Of a stretch of 64,000 nt of DNA, positions 1 to 9,157 are shown in pieces. The stretch covers positions 113,133,143 through 113,197,142 of the forward strand of contig NC_132910.1 of NCBI RefSeq assembly GCF_047675955.1, in the 5' to 3' direction. The notes below the pieces were generated by a model. That model saw nothing but the letters and a program-made list of their open reading frames with translations, had not been told where the DNA came from and did no database searches. The translations under genes and the position numbers were made by a program. Numbering within the stretch: position 1 is the first letter of the stretch; the number at the start of each line of letters is the position of its first letter. Source of the stretch: Chlorocebus sabaeus. Its lineage: Eukaryota > Chordata > Mammalia > Primates > Cercopithecidae.

Positions 1-103
1 TAAAATGTAGATAATGTCTACAGATTGTATCAATGTCCATTTCTTTGCTTTGATATTGCACTGTAGTTGTGTGATTTTATCATTGGGGGAAGTTGGGTGA
101 ATA
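1..103. repeat. Old L1-like fragment, left part, split by HERV-H
   Basis: The text here (gggggaagttgggtga near 85-100) resembles an old mammalian L1 3' segment. It resumes after the provirus at 6449 with 'ttacctctctgtactaattt'. The two halves read as one continuous element interrupted by HERV-H. Family assignment is from memory of L1M consensus text. Confidence 0.5.
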
Positions 104-108
104 GTATA

Positions 109-486
109 TGCCAGGTCTCTGAGCCCAAGCCTGTACATATTCATCCAGGTGGCCTGAAGCAAGTGAAGAATCACAAAAGAGGTGAAAATGGCCACTTCCT
201 GCCTTAACTGATGACATTACCTTGTGAAATTCCTTCTCCTGGCTCATCCTGGCTCAAAAGCTCCCCCACCGAGCACCTTGTGACTGCCACCCCTGCCAGC
301 CAGAGAACAAGCCCCCTTTGACTGTAATTTTCCACTACCTACCCAAATCCCATAAAATACCCCCACCCCTATCTCCTTTTGCTGACTCTCTTTTCTGACT
401 CAGCCCACCTGAATCCAGGTGATTACAAAGCTTTATTGCTCTCACAAAGCCTGTTTGGCAGTCTCTTCACATGGACGCGAGTGAAA
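109..486 (+). repeat. HERV-H 5' LTR (LTR7 group)
   Basis: It begins tgccaggtctctgagccc and ends just before the primer binding site. Its partner is 6066-6443, of equal length. It contains a TATA-like box at 351-358 and the typical LTR7 end region 'cacaaagcctgtttgg'. A classic AATAAA is absent; the corresponding place reads gattacaaagc, and gattaaaaagc in the 3' LTR. The exact subfamily (LTR7, 7B, 7Y) cannot be set by eye. Confidence 0.9.
345..360 (+). promoter_or_regulatory. TATA-like box of the HERV-H 5' LTR
   Basis: The motif cataaaata lies about 130 bp before the LTR end, where LTR7 has its core promoter. The 3' LTR copy carries tataaaatg at the equivalent place (near 6310). The position is family knowledge; activity is not shown by sequence. 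Confidence 0.55.
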
Positions 487-488
487 TT

Positions 489-506
489 TGGTGCTGTGAC
501 TTGAAT
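489..506 (+). other. Primer binding site, tRNA-His type
   Basis: The 18 bases starting tggtgctgtgac lie right after the 5' LTR. They match the complement of the tRNA-His 3' end at 15 of 18 positions. The three mismatches are C-to-T or G-to-A transitions, two of them at CpG sites. tRNA-His priming is what gives the HERV-H family its name. Confidence 0.8.
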
Positions 507-627
507 CAGGGGACCTCCCTTGGGAGATCAATCCCCTGTCCTCCTACTCTTTGCTCCATGAAAGAGATCCACCTACCACCTCGGGTCCTCAGACCAACCA
601 GCCCAAGGAATATCTCACCACTTTTAA

Positions 628-640
628 ATCGGGTAAGCGG
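628..640 (+). promoter_or_regulatory. HERV-H leader splice donor
   Basis: 'atcgggtaagcgg' gives a strong GTAAG donor, with GT at 633-634, at the place where HERV-H transcripts usually splice out of the leader. It appears intact. Use of this donor here would need RNA evidence. Confidence 0.55.
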
Positions 641-1030
641 CCTCTTTTTACTCTGTTCTCCAGCCTCTCTCACTATCCCACAACCTCTTTCTCCTTTCAG
701 TCTTGGAGTCATCTTTCAATCTCTCCCTTCTCTTAATTTCAGTTCCTTTCCTTTTCTGGTAGAGACAGAGGAGACGCGTTTTATCCATGAACCCAAAACT
801 CTGACGCTGGTTACGGACTCGGGAAGACAGTCTTCCCTTGGTGTTTAATCACTGCGGGGACACATACTTGATTATTCACCCACGTTTCAGAGGTGTCTGA
901 TAACCATGGGGATGTCTGCCTTGATCCTACACCCTTAGTGGCAAGCACCACCTTTTTGGGGGGCAAGCACCCCCCACCCCTTCTCTCTATGTCTCTACCC
1001 TCTCTTTTCTCTGGGCTTGCCTCCTTCACT

Positions 1031-2305
1031 ATAGGCAAACTTCCACCCTCCATTCCTCCTTTTCTCCCTTAGCCTGTGTTCTCAAGAACTTAAAACCTCT
1101 TCAACTCATGCCTGACCTAAAACCTAAATGCCTTATTTTCTTCTGCAATGCTGCTTGACCCCAATACAAACTCAACAATGGTTCTAAATGGCCAGAAAAC
1201 GGCACTTTCTATTTCTCCATCCTACAAGACCTAGGTAATTTTTGTCGTAAAATGGGCAAACGGTCTGAGGTGCCTGACGTCCAGGCATTCTTTTACACAT
1301 TGGTCCCTCCCTAGTCTCTGTTCCCAATGCAACTCATCCCAAATCTTCCTTCTTTCCCTCCCGCCTGTCCCCTCGGTCCCAACCCCAAGTGTTGCTGAGT
1401 CTTTCCAATCTTCCTTTTTTACAGACCCATCTGACCTCTCCCCTCCTCCCCAGGCTGCTCCTCGCCAGGCCGAGCCAGATCCCAATTCTTCCTTAGCCTC
1501 TGCTCCCCAACCTTATAATCATTTTATCATCTCTCCTCTTCACACCCAGTCCGGCTTACAGTTTCATTCTGTGACTAGCCCTCCCCAACCTGTCCAGCAA
1601 TTTCTTCTTAAAAAGGTGGCTGGAACTAAAGGCATAGTCAGGTTAATGCTCCTTTTTCTTTATCCAACCTCTCCCAAATCAGTTAGCTTTTAGGCTTTTT
1701 TTCATCGAATATGAAAACCCAGTCCAGTTCATGACCCATTTGGCAACAACCCTTAGATGCTTCACAGCCCTAGACCCTGAAGTGTCAGAAGGCCGTTTTA
1801 TTCTCAATATGAATTTTATTACCCAATCCACTCCCAACATTAAATAAACCTTCAAAAATTAGAATCCAGCCCTCAAACCCCACAACAGGAATTAATCAAC
1901 CTCGCCTTCAAGGTGTACAATAATAGGGAGGAGGCAGCCAGATGACAACACATTTCTGAGTTACAATTACTTGCCTCTGCTGTGAGATAAAACCCAGCTG
2001 CACCTCCAGCACACAAGAACTTCGAAATGCCTAAGCCACATATGCCTAAGCCACAGCAGTGAAGCATTCCTGCAGGGCTTCTTCCATCAGGATCTTGCTT
2101 CAAGTTCCAGAAAGCTGGCCACTGGGCCAAGGATTGCCCACAGCCTGGGATTCCTCCCAAGCCGTGTCCCATCTGTGCAGGGACCCACTGGAAATCTGAT
2201 TGCCCAGCTCACCCGGCAGCCACTCCTAGAGCCCCTAAAGCTCTAGCCCAAGGCTCTCTGACTGACTCCTTCCCAGATCTGCTCAGCATAGCGGCTGAAG
2301 ACTGA
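1031..2305 (+). pseudogene. gag: HERV-H gag remnant
   Basis: This is the gag region, which would encode matrix, capsid and nucleocapsid. The expected initiator after 'cctccttcact' reads ATA (1031-1033) instead of ATG, and a stop follows 13 codons later in that frame. More stops and frameshifts occur throughout, so no product is possible. The nucleocapsid end is still readable at 2096-2203 as two zinc knuckles. The first has lost its second cysteine (C-F-K-F, then H and C kept). The second, C-P-I-C with H and C, is complete. An in-frame TGA at 2303-2305 separates gag from protease in the same frame, as in gammaretrovirus-like elements. Confidence 0.8.
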
Positions 2306-2719
2306 CATTGCCTGATTGCTTCGGAAGTCCCCTGGACTATCACAGATGCCAAGCTTCATGTAACTCTCACAGTGGAGGGTAAGTCCATTCACTGTTTAAT
2401 TGATATGGGGGCTACCCACTCCACATTACCTTCTTTTCAAGGGCCTGTTTCCCTTGCCCCCGTAGCTGTTGTGGGTATTGACAGTCAGGCTTCTAAACCT
2501 CTTAAAACTCCCCAACTCTGGTGCCAACTTGGACAACATTCTTTTATGCACTTGTTTTTAGTTATCCCCACCTGCTCAGCTCCCTTATTAGGTAGAGACA
2601 TTTTAACTAAATTATCTGCTTCCCTGACTATTTCTAGGCTACAACCACACCTCATTACCACCTTTTCCCCCAGTTCAAAGCCTCATTCACATCCTCCCCT
2701 TGTTATCTCCCCACCTTAA
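2306..2719 (+). pseudogene. pro: HERV-H protease remnant
   Basis: In frame with gag after the TGA at 2303, this segment stays open to the TAA at 2717-2719. It carries the retroviral aspartic protease core. The active-site segment reads L-I-D-M-G-A-T-H-S, so the catalytic Asp is kept but the usual Thr of D-T/S-G is Met. The G-R-D-I-L motif of the C-terminal half is present near residue 74 counting from Met 2372. Length fits a retropepsin, but the changed active site and lack of a working gag make it inactive by inference. Confidence 0.78.
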
Positions 2720-2789
2720 TCCACAAATACAGGACACCTCTATTCCCTCTTTGGTGACCGATCATGCGCCCCTTACTATCTCATTAAAA

Positions 2790-3317
2790 CCTAGTCACTC
2801 TTACCCTGCTCAATGCCAATATCCCATCCCACAGCATGCTTTAAAATAATTAAAGCCTGTTATCACTTGCATGTTACAGCATGGTCTTTTAAAGCCTATA
2901 AACTGTCCCTTCAATTCCCTCATTTTACCTGTCCAAAAACCAGGCAAGCCTTACAGGTTAGTTCAGGATCTGCGCCTTATCAACGAAACTGTCTTGACTA
3001 TCCACCACGTGTTGCCAAAGCCATATACTCTCCTATCCTCAATACCTCCCTCCACAACCCAGTATTCTGTTCTGGATCTCAAACATTCTTTCTCTACTGT
3101 TCCTTTGCACCCTTCATCCCAGCCTCTTTTTGCTTTCACTTGGACTAACCCTGACACCCATCAGGCTCAGCAAATTACCTGGGCTGTACTGCCGCAAAGC
3201 TTCCTGGACAGCCCCCATTACTTCAGTGCAGCCCAAATTTCTTCCTCATCTGTTACCTATCTCGGCACAATTCTCATGAAAACACACATGCTCTCCCTGC
3301 TGATCATGTCTGGCTAA
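2790..3317 (+). pseudogene. pol: HERV-H reverse transcriptase remnant, catalytic core deleted
   Basis: The readable frame (about 2871-3317, 148 codons) has the fingers motif L-V-Q-D-L-R, motif A (V-L-D-L-K-H, with the first catalytic Asp) and motif B as L-P-Q-S-F-x-D-S-P, where Gly is replaced by Ser. Right after 'ttcagtgcagcccaaatt' (about 3240) the sequence jumps to a region normally downstream of motif C. The Y-x-D-D segment with the other two catalytic Asp residues is therefore absent. A TAA follows at 3315. The upstream junction with protease is frameshifted. It cannot make an active enzyme. Confidence 0.8.
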
Positions 3318-4254
3318 TCTCCTAAACCCCAAATGCTTCTACAAAACAACAACTCCTTTCCTTCCTAGGCATGGTTAGGTACTTCCGCCTTTGGATACCT
3401 AGTTTTATCATCCTGACTAAACCATCATGTAAACTCACAAAAGCAAACCTAGCTGACCCCACAGATCTTAAAATCTTTTGCCACTCCTTTCCATTCCTTA
3501 AAAACAGGCCTAGAAGCTGCTCTCACACTAGCTCTCCCTAACTCATCCCAACCCTTTTTCATCACACACAGCCAAAGTACAGGGGTGTGCAATTGAAATT
3601 CTTATACAAGGACCGGGACCATGCCCTGTGGCTTTTCTATCCAAACAACTTGACCTTTCTGTTTTAGCCTAGCCCTCGTGTCTGTGTGCGGCATCTGCTA
3701 CTGCCTTAATACTTTCAGAGACCCTCAAAATCACAAACTATGCTCAACTCATTCTCTACAGTTCTCATAACTTCCAAAATCTATTTTCTTCCTCACACCT
3801 GATGCATATACTTTCTGCCCCCATCCACTACCTCTCAGCAAGCCGAACTCATTGCCTTAACTCAGGCCCTCATTCTTGCAAAAGGACTATTCATCAATAT
3901 TTATACTGACTCTAAATATGCCTTCCGTATCGCGCACCACCATGCTGTTATATGGGCAAAAAGAGGTTTTCTCACTAAACAAGGGTCCTCCATCATTAAT
4001 TCCTCTTTAATAAAAACTCTTCTCAAGGCTGCTTTACTTCCAAAGGAAGCTGGAGTCATTCACTGCAAGGACCATCAAAAGGCATCAGATCCCATTGCTC
4101 TAGGCAATGCTTATGCTTATAAGGTAGCTAAAGAAGCAGCTAGAGTTCCAACTTCTGTCCCTCACAGCTGGTCTTTCTCCTTCTCATCGGTCACTCCCAC
4201 CTATTCCCCCACCGAAACTTCCACCTATCAATCTCTTCCCAAACAAGGCAAATA
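3318..4254 (+). pseudogene. pol: HERV-H connection and RNase H remnant
   Basis: This is pol-derived DNA in several broken frames. An RNase H-like segment around 3890-4150 reads I-Y-T-D-S-K-Y-A-F, with one expected catalytic Asp, followed by a stretch with the H-C-K-D-H motif near 4062. Stops and small indels interrupt it, and the start of the domain is poorly preserved. Confidence 0.7.
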
Positions 4255-4900
4255 GTTCTTGGACCAAGGAAAATATCTCCTTCCAGCCTCACAGGCCCAT
4301 TGTATTCTGTCGTCATTTCATAACTTCTTCTGTGTAAGTTATAAGGTGCTAGTCCATCTCTTCGAACCTCTCATTTCCTTTCCATCGTGGAAATCTATTG
4401 TCAAGGAAATCACTTCTCAGTGTTCCACCTTCTATTTTACTACCCCTTAGGGATTGCTCAGACCCCTCCCTTCCCTACACATCAAACTCGGGTATTTGCC
4501 CCTGCCCTGGACTGGCAAATTGACTTTACTCACATGACCCAAGTCAGGAACCTAAAATACCTCTTGATCTGGGTAAATGCTTTCACTGGATGAGTAGAGG
4601 CCTTTCCCACAGGGTCTGAAAAGGTCACCATGATCATTTCTTCCCTTCTGTCAGACATAATTCCTCAGTTTGGCCTTCCCACCTCTATACAGTCCAATAA
4701 CGGACCGGCCTTTATTCAAATCACCCAAGCAGTTTTTCAGGCTCTTGTTATTCAGTAGAAACTTCATACCCCTTACCGTTCTCAATCTTCAGGAAAGGTA
4801 GAACGGACTAATGGTCTTTTAAAAACACACCCCACCAAACTCAGCCTCCAACTTAAAAAGAGAACTCTGTCAGGGATAGAGCCCCACAACTCACCAACCA
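4255..4900 (+). pseudogene. pol: HERV-H integrase remnant
   Basis: The catalytic core is legible but interrupted by TAG at about 4447 and TGA and TAG further on (after 'ctttcactgga' and 'gttattcag'). The first acidic residue lies in D-W-Q-I-D-F-T. The second, normally Asp in D-N-G-P-A-F, is Asn here (S-N-N-G-P-A-F, near 4693). The Glu is kept in K-V-E-R-T-N (near 4800). The D,D-35-E triad is thus broken as well as the frame. Confidence 0.78.
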
Positions 4901-4909
4901 AGCAAGTAA

Positions 4910-5139
4910 TTATGCTGAACCCCCTTGGTCACTCTCTAATTGGATGTCCTGGGTCCTCCCAATTCTTAGTCCTTTAATATCTGTTTTTCTCCTTCTCTTA
5001 TTCGGACCTTGTGTCTTCCATTAAGTTTTTCAATTCCTACAAAACCGCATCCAGGCCATCAGCAATCATTTTACATGACAGATGTTCCTTCTAACAACCC
5101 CACGACATCACCCCTGACCACAAAACCTTCCTTCAGCTT
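4910..5139 (+). pseudogene. env: HERV-H env remnant: transmembrane segment and tail only
   Basis: The frame at about 4932-5022 encodes a hydrophobic span (W-M-S-W-V-L-P, then a Leu/Ile/Phe-rich run, then F-G-P-C) typical of the membrane anchor of a retroviral TM protein. It ends at TAA 5023-5025. It directly follows the integrase end, so the surface subunit and most of TM are deleted, as in the common deleted HERV-H form. The remaining tail to 5139 leads into the minisatellite. Confidence 0.65.
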
Positions 5140-5955
5140 CATGTCTCCCACTCTAGGTTCCCACGCCACCCCGATCCCACTCGAAGCAGTCATCTCTCCC
5201 ACTCTAGGTTCCCAGGCCACCCCGATCCCACTCGAAGCAGTCATCTCTCCCACTCTAGGTTCCCACGCCACCCCGATCCCACTCGAAGCAGTCATCTCTC
5301 CCACTCTAGGTTCCCACGCCACCCCGATCCCACTCGAAGCAGTCATCTCTCCCACTCTAGGTTCCCACGCCACCCCGATCCCACTCGAAGCAGTCATCTC
5401 TCCCACTCTAGGTTCCCACGCCACCCCGATCCCACTCGAAGCAGTCATCTCTCCCACTCTAGGTTCCCACACCACCCCGATCCCACTCGAAGCAGTCATC
5501 TCTCCCACTCTAGGTTCCCACGCCACCCCGATCCCACTCGAAGCAGTCATCTCTCCCACTCTAGGTTCCCACGCCACCCCGATCCCACTCGAAGCAGTCA
5601 TCTCTCCCACTCTAGGTTCCCACGCCACCCCGATCCCACTCGAAGCAGTCATCTCTCCCACTCTAGGTTCCCAGGCCACCCCGATCCCACTCGAAGCAGT
5701 CATCTCTCCCACTCTAGGTTCCCACGCCACCCCGATCCCACTCGAAGCAGTCATCTCTCCCACTCTAGGTTCCCACGCCACCCCGATCCCACTCGAAGCA
5801 GTCATCTCTCCCACTCTAGGTTCCCAGGCCACCCCGATCCCACTCGAAGCAGTCATCTCTCCCACTCTAGGTTCCCACGCCACCCCGATCCCACTCGAAG
5901 CAGTCATCTCTCCCACTCTAGGTTCCCAGGCCACCCCGATCCCACTCGAAGCAGT
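5140..5955 (+). repeat. 16 x 51-bp minisatellite inside HERV-H 3' region
   Basis: Exactly 816 bp form 16 gapless head-to-tail copies of a 51-bp unit. The unit starts catctctcccactctaggt and ends cactcgaagcagt. Units are nearly identical. The main variants are cacg versus cagg (units 2, 11, 14 and 16), caca in unit 7, and catg at the start of unit 1. Each unit keeps three CpGs. The flanks are ordinary HERV-H sequence between env and the polypurine tract, which I recall as a single copy in other HERV-H elements. Because 51 is a multiple of three, long open frames run through the array: one of 346 codons (5009-6049) with a 17-residue period (S-P-T-L-G-S-H-A-T-P-I-P-L-E-A-V-I) and an antisense one of 308 codons (5071-5997). 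I regard these as by-products. Confidence 0.97.
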
Positions 5956-6050
5956 CCTGAGAAACATCGCCCATTCTCTCTCCATGCCACCCCCCAAATT
6001 TTTGCTGCCCCAACACTTCCACTCTATTTTATGTTATTTTTCTTATTAAT

Positions 6051-6065
6051 ATAAGAAGACAGGAA
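6051..6065 (+). other. HERV-H polypurine tract
   Basis: The run ataagaagacaggaa lies directly before the 3' LTR start tgtcagg, as expected for the plus-strand primer. It is interrupted by one cytosine and one thymine. Confidence 0.7.
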
Positions 6066-6443
6066 TGTCAGGCCTCTGAGCCCAAACCTGTACATATTCA
6101 TTCAGACGGCCTAAAGCAAATGAAGAATCATAAAAGAAGTGAAAATGACTGGTTCCTGCCTTAACTGATGATATTACCTTGTGAAATTCCTTCTCCTGGC
6201 TCATCCTGGCTCAAAAGCTCCCCCACTGAGCACCTTGTGACTGCCACCCCCTGCCAGCCAGAGAACAACACCCCTTTAACTGTCATTTTCCACTAACTAC
6301 CCAAATCCTATAAAATGCCCCACCCCTATCTCCCTTCACTGACTCTCTTTTTGGACTCAGTCCACCCACACCCAGGTGATTAAAAAGCTTTATTGCTCAC
6401 ACAAAGCCTGTTTGGTGGTCTCTTCACACAGACACGTGTGAAA
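6066..6443 (+). repeat. HERV-H 3' LTR (LTR7 group)
   Basis: It begins tgtcaggcctctgagccc and ends cacgtgtgaaa, followed by gtatg as the target-site copy. It aligns end to end with 109-486 with only two compensating 1-bp indels and about 11 percent differences, many of them transitions. Confidence 0.92.
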
Positions 6444-6448
6444 GTATG

Positions 6449-6494
6449 CATTACCTCTCTGTACTAATTTTGTAAACCCCTGTGAGTCTATACT
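6449..6494. repeat. Old L1-like fragment, right part
   Basis: Continuation of the element at 1-103 after the provirus ('ttacctctctgtactaattt'). Confidence 0.45.
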
Positions 6495-6876
6495 TGTATT
6501 AGTCCATTTTTTGTTGCTACACCAGACTGTCACAGGCTGGATAACCTCTAAAGGATAGAGGTTTACTTCGCTTATGGTTCTAAAGACTGGGAAGTCTAAG
6601 ACTGGGCAGTCACATCTAGTGAGGGCCTTCTTGCTGTGTTATCTTATGGCAGAAAGATGGAAAGATAAGTGAGCACGTGCAAAAGAGAGAGACACCAGGA
6701 GCCCACTCTTGCTATAGCTAACCTGCTCTTGTAATAATAATATTAATCTAATCATAAGGACTTGACCATAATATACCAATTACCCCTTATTAGTCCCCAC
6801 CCCTCAACATTGTTGCACTGGAGATTGAGTTTCCAACACATGAACTTCGGGGGAACTCATTCAAATCACTGATATA
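6495..6876 (-). repeat. MaLR LTR, MLT1-like
   Basis: It starts tgtattagtccatttt and ends near 'aatcactgatata'. In reverse complement this is the MaLR layout of a TG-start and an ACA-type end. The middle includes the Cys-poor text 'gtgagggccttcttgctgtg' typical of MLT1. The subfamily is not assigned and no clear target duplication is seen. Confidence 0.65.
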
Positions 6877-8399
6877 ATGTTTTCAAAACAATAAGTTAAA
6901 AACAGAGTCTAGAAAAGTCACAAACACAATTCCAGTTTTCTGTGTCATTGTTATATTTGATACCTTATAGGAACAAGCCAGATTGGCTACTTAATTTTGA
7001 GAGCCCAGTGAAAAATGAAACTTCAGAGGCCCTTGCACAAAACAATTAAGAGTTTTAGGAGAGCAACAGCAAGTACTTAACCAAATGTAGTATCATTTCA
7101 AAGGTAGAGTTGTGTGAAATTGACTATACAGGTCACATGACTGTAAACCAGCCCCATGGCAGCATTTTGTTATATAAGAAAACCAAAAAGTTCATCTGGA
7201 TATGTGGATAAAATGAAAATATCTGAGATCATCAGAAACTTACCAGGGGATCTAGCCTAATCTGAGAACCAGTGTTCATCCAGAAGATAAAGACAGACAT
7301 CAAGTGCCGAAACCCTCCCTTGTGCTATGTAAATTACGATGTTTTGTAAACATTAACCAAAGTGGCTTTGACAACAGTGTCACTGATGCTCCATTTTACC
7401 TACAAGGAGCATATTGAAAGATAAAGGACATGGTAATTGCAGTCCCTTTGAAAAATTTCAATACCTTAAATTAGAGCAGATTTAGATAATATTTGATAAC
7501 TTTTAAGACAAGTAATAATAATGCAATAAAGCCTATTTTATGTAGTTTTCCTAGGGTTTCTTCCTCACTTTGCTTTTTGCATCTTGAAAGAAACTAATCT
7601 TGGATGTCTCTAATCATGAACTCATACACTTATCACTTTTCTTGCCATCAAATTATCTTATAAAGCTTACTCAGTAACCTGTTATATGATCAAAGTTAAT
7701 TATTAATAAATAATACATATTTCAAACATATATCAAAAACTTCTAGATATACAAAGCCTAATCAGAATCTATTTAATAATGGAACATATGTGCAAACCAA
7801 TGATATGTGTGAATATATTTTTAAATATCAGTATTAGTGAAGGAAGGCTGTGAAGCAATGTGAGAATGAGTAACTCCAACTCAAACCTTTTTTTCCCCCT
7901 TTTCTGAGCAGTAATGAATTTCAAATTCATTTCAGAAATACTTTTTTTAAAGATACAAACTTTACATCACCATACAGGATCTAATGAAATGTCACAAGGC
8001 ATGAAAATGGATATACAATCACTTAACTAATTTACACCGTGAAATTCACTACAAAGGTAGCTTACTGTGAACATTAAGAGATACTTAGTTCCAAAAACAT
8101 CAGAAAAGTCGTGTTAATTCAAGTTCAAGGACCACATGTTAACAGACTGAAGTATGTAAAAGTTAACATCTATAAGCCTACATATTAAATAGGTAAGGAA
8201 TACAGAATATATTGATCAACATTTCAAAGTTATTTTTAGACAAAATTGTAAATATTTTTATTAAATTATGTAAGTGACTTTATTAGTTTATAACAAAGTA
8301 TTTTATAATGTTATTTTATATCAAGTTATGATTTACAACATTTGTTAATATTACTTACTTTTAACATGACCTTCTCTAGCTTCTTTGCCGATCATTTTA
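6877..8399. other. Unassigned AT-rich intergenic DNA
   Basis: No gene is seen. A stretch at about 6970-7160 ('gagagcccagtgaaaaatga', then 'caggtcacatgactgtaaac') has the flavour of an old hAT-type DNA transposon remnant, but I cannot confirm it. The rest is unremarkable. Confidence 0.4.
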
Positions 8400-8518
8400 G
8401 TGCTGGCTTAAAATCTGGATGATGAAATACTATGTACAACAAACTGCCACCATACATACATGTTTACCTCGGTAACAAACCTTCACATGTACACCCAAAT
8501 CTAAAATAAAAGTTTAAA
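8400..8518 (+). repeat. L1 3' end fragment
   Basis: 'ggatgatgaaatactatgta' and 'aacaaaccttcacatgtaca', followed by ctaaaataaaagttt, are the closing part of a primate L1 3'UTR. Only about 120 bp remain. Confidence 0.75.
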
Positions 8519-9157
8519 CAGAAAAACAAATGTTGTGAACTATTTAAATTGTAAAAATAATGACAGGCTATGTTTATAATTTTATACTTGTGTATGTGTA
8601 TAAATTGAGTGTTTCTGACAATGGCATTTTTAGCAATGTCATTTAGGGGAAAACAGATGGATCTACAACTGGGCTCTTTAAAATTACAGAAAATAGTTTC
8701 CCAGCAACTGCTCTAATGCCTGCCTCCTCCGCCACTCTGCTGCTCAGGCAGTGCAGACCTGTCATCTCCTCCATCTTCCCTTCCACCTCGCAGGAATTCT
8801 CAAGTTGGCCTAACAAGCAGAACATGTGTTTGGAAGCAAAGACTGAGACTTGGAACGCTGGCTTCTCCCAGAAGGTCATGCTTTAACATTAGTATATAAT
8901 TTGTATCTGAATGTGCAGCTACCATTTTCTCTAAGTGTATTGCTTTCAAAGGGAACGTTTTATTAAGTGCAAGTTAAGTCCCTCTCTCTGAGTATTTATA
9001 TATACAGTATATATACATACCTCAGGCTATATATACATATAGCCTTATGGCTATGTGTAAATACATCTATTATATATCAAGGATGATTATGTGTAAATAT
9101 ATTTATTATGCATCAAGGATGTGTGTGTGTGTGTTTGCATAAAACCAAGAGAAATGA
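8519..9157. other. Unassigned AT-rich DNA with small inverted and direct repeats
   Basis: No gene. It holds a perfect 8-bp-stem inverted repeat at 9025-9044 (GGCTATAT, 4-base loop, ATATAGCC), a 36-bp direct tandem pair at 9052-9087 and 9088-9122, and a short GT run at 9119-9132. Confidence 0.6.

Larger units (their letters stand above)
109..6443 (+). mobile_element. HERV-H: HERV-H endogenous retrovirus, near full length, LTR7-type LTRs
   Basis: Two direct 378-bp LTRs flank an internal region in retroviral order: tRNA-His-type primer site, leader with splice donor, gag with zinc knuckles, protease, reverse transcriptase, RNase H, integrase, a small env transmembrane remnant, polypurine tract. 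LTR and internal text match the HERV-H family as I remember it. The 5' flank gtata and 3' flank gtatg are an imperfect 5-bp target duplication. By hand alignment the LTRs differ at about 43 of 378 positions (roughly 11 percent), which implies an old, anthropoid-age insertion. Every coding region has stops, frameshifts or deletions, so the copy is inactive. Most of env is missing and the 3' non-coding part holds a 16-copy minisatellite. Any remaining role would be as an LTR-driven non-coding transcript; that is inference. Confidence 0.93.

Noticed and set aside
489..506. tRNA gene near the tRNA-His-like match
   Set aside because: Only the 18-base primer complement is present; no cloverleaf surrounds it.
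471..848. 125-codon open frame at the LTR/leader junction
   Set aside because: It lies over the primer site and the non-coding HERV-H leader, with low-complexity Ser/Pro/Leu content and no domain.
5140..5955. Regular repeats resembling a CRISPR array
   Set aside because: Units are contiguous with no unique spacers, and the setting is a primate provirus.
5140..5955. PRDM9-type recombination motif in the minisatellite unit
   Set aside because: The best stretch (CCACCCCGATCCC) has two mismatches to the 13-base degenerate motif at fixed positions.
5009..6049. A real secreted or structural repeat protein of 346 residues
   Set aside because: The frame exists only because of unit length. It is not the env frame, has no signal peptide or domain, and the antisense frame is equally open.
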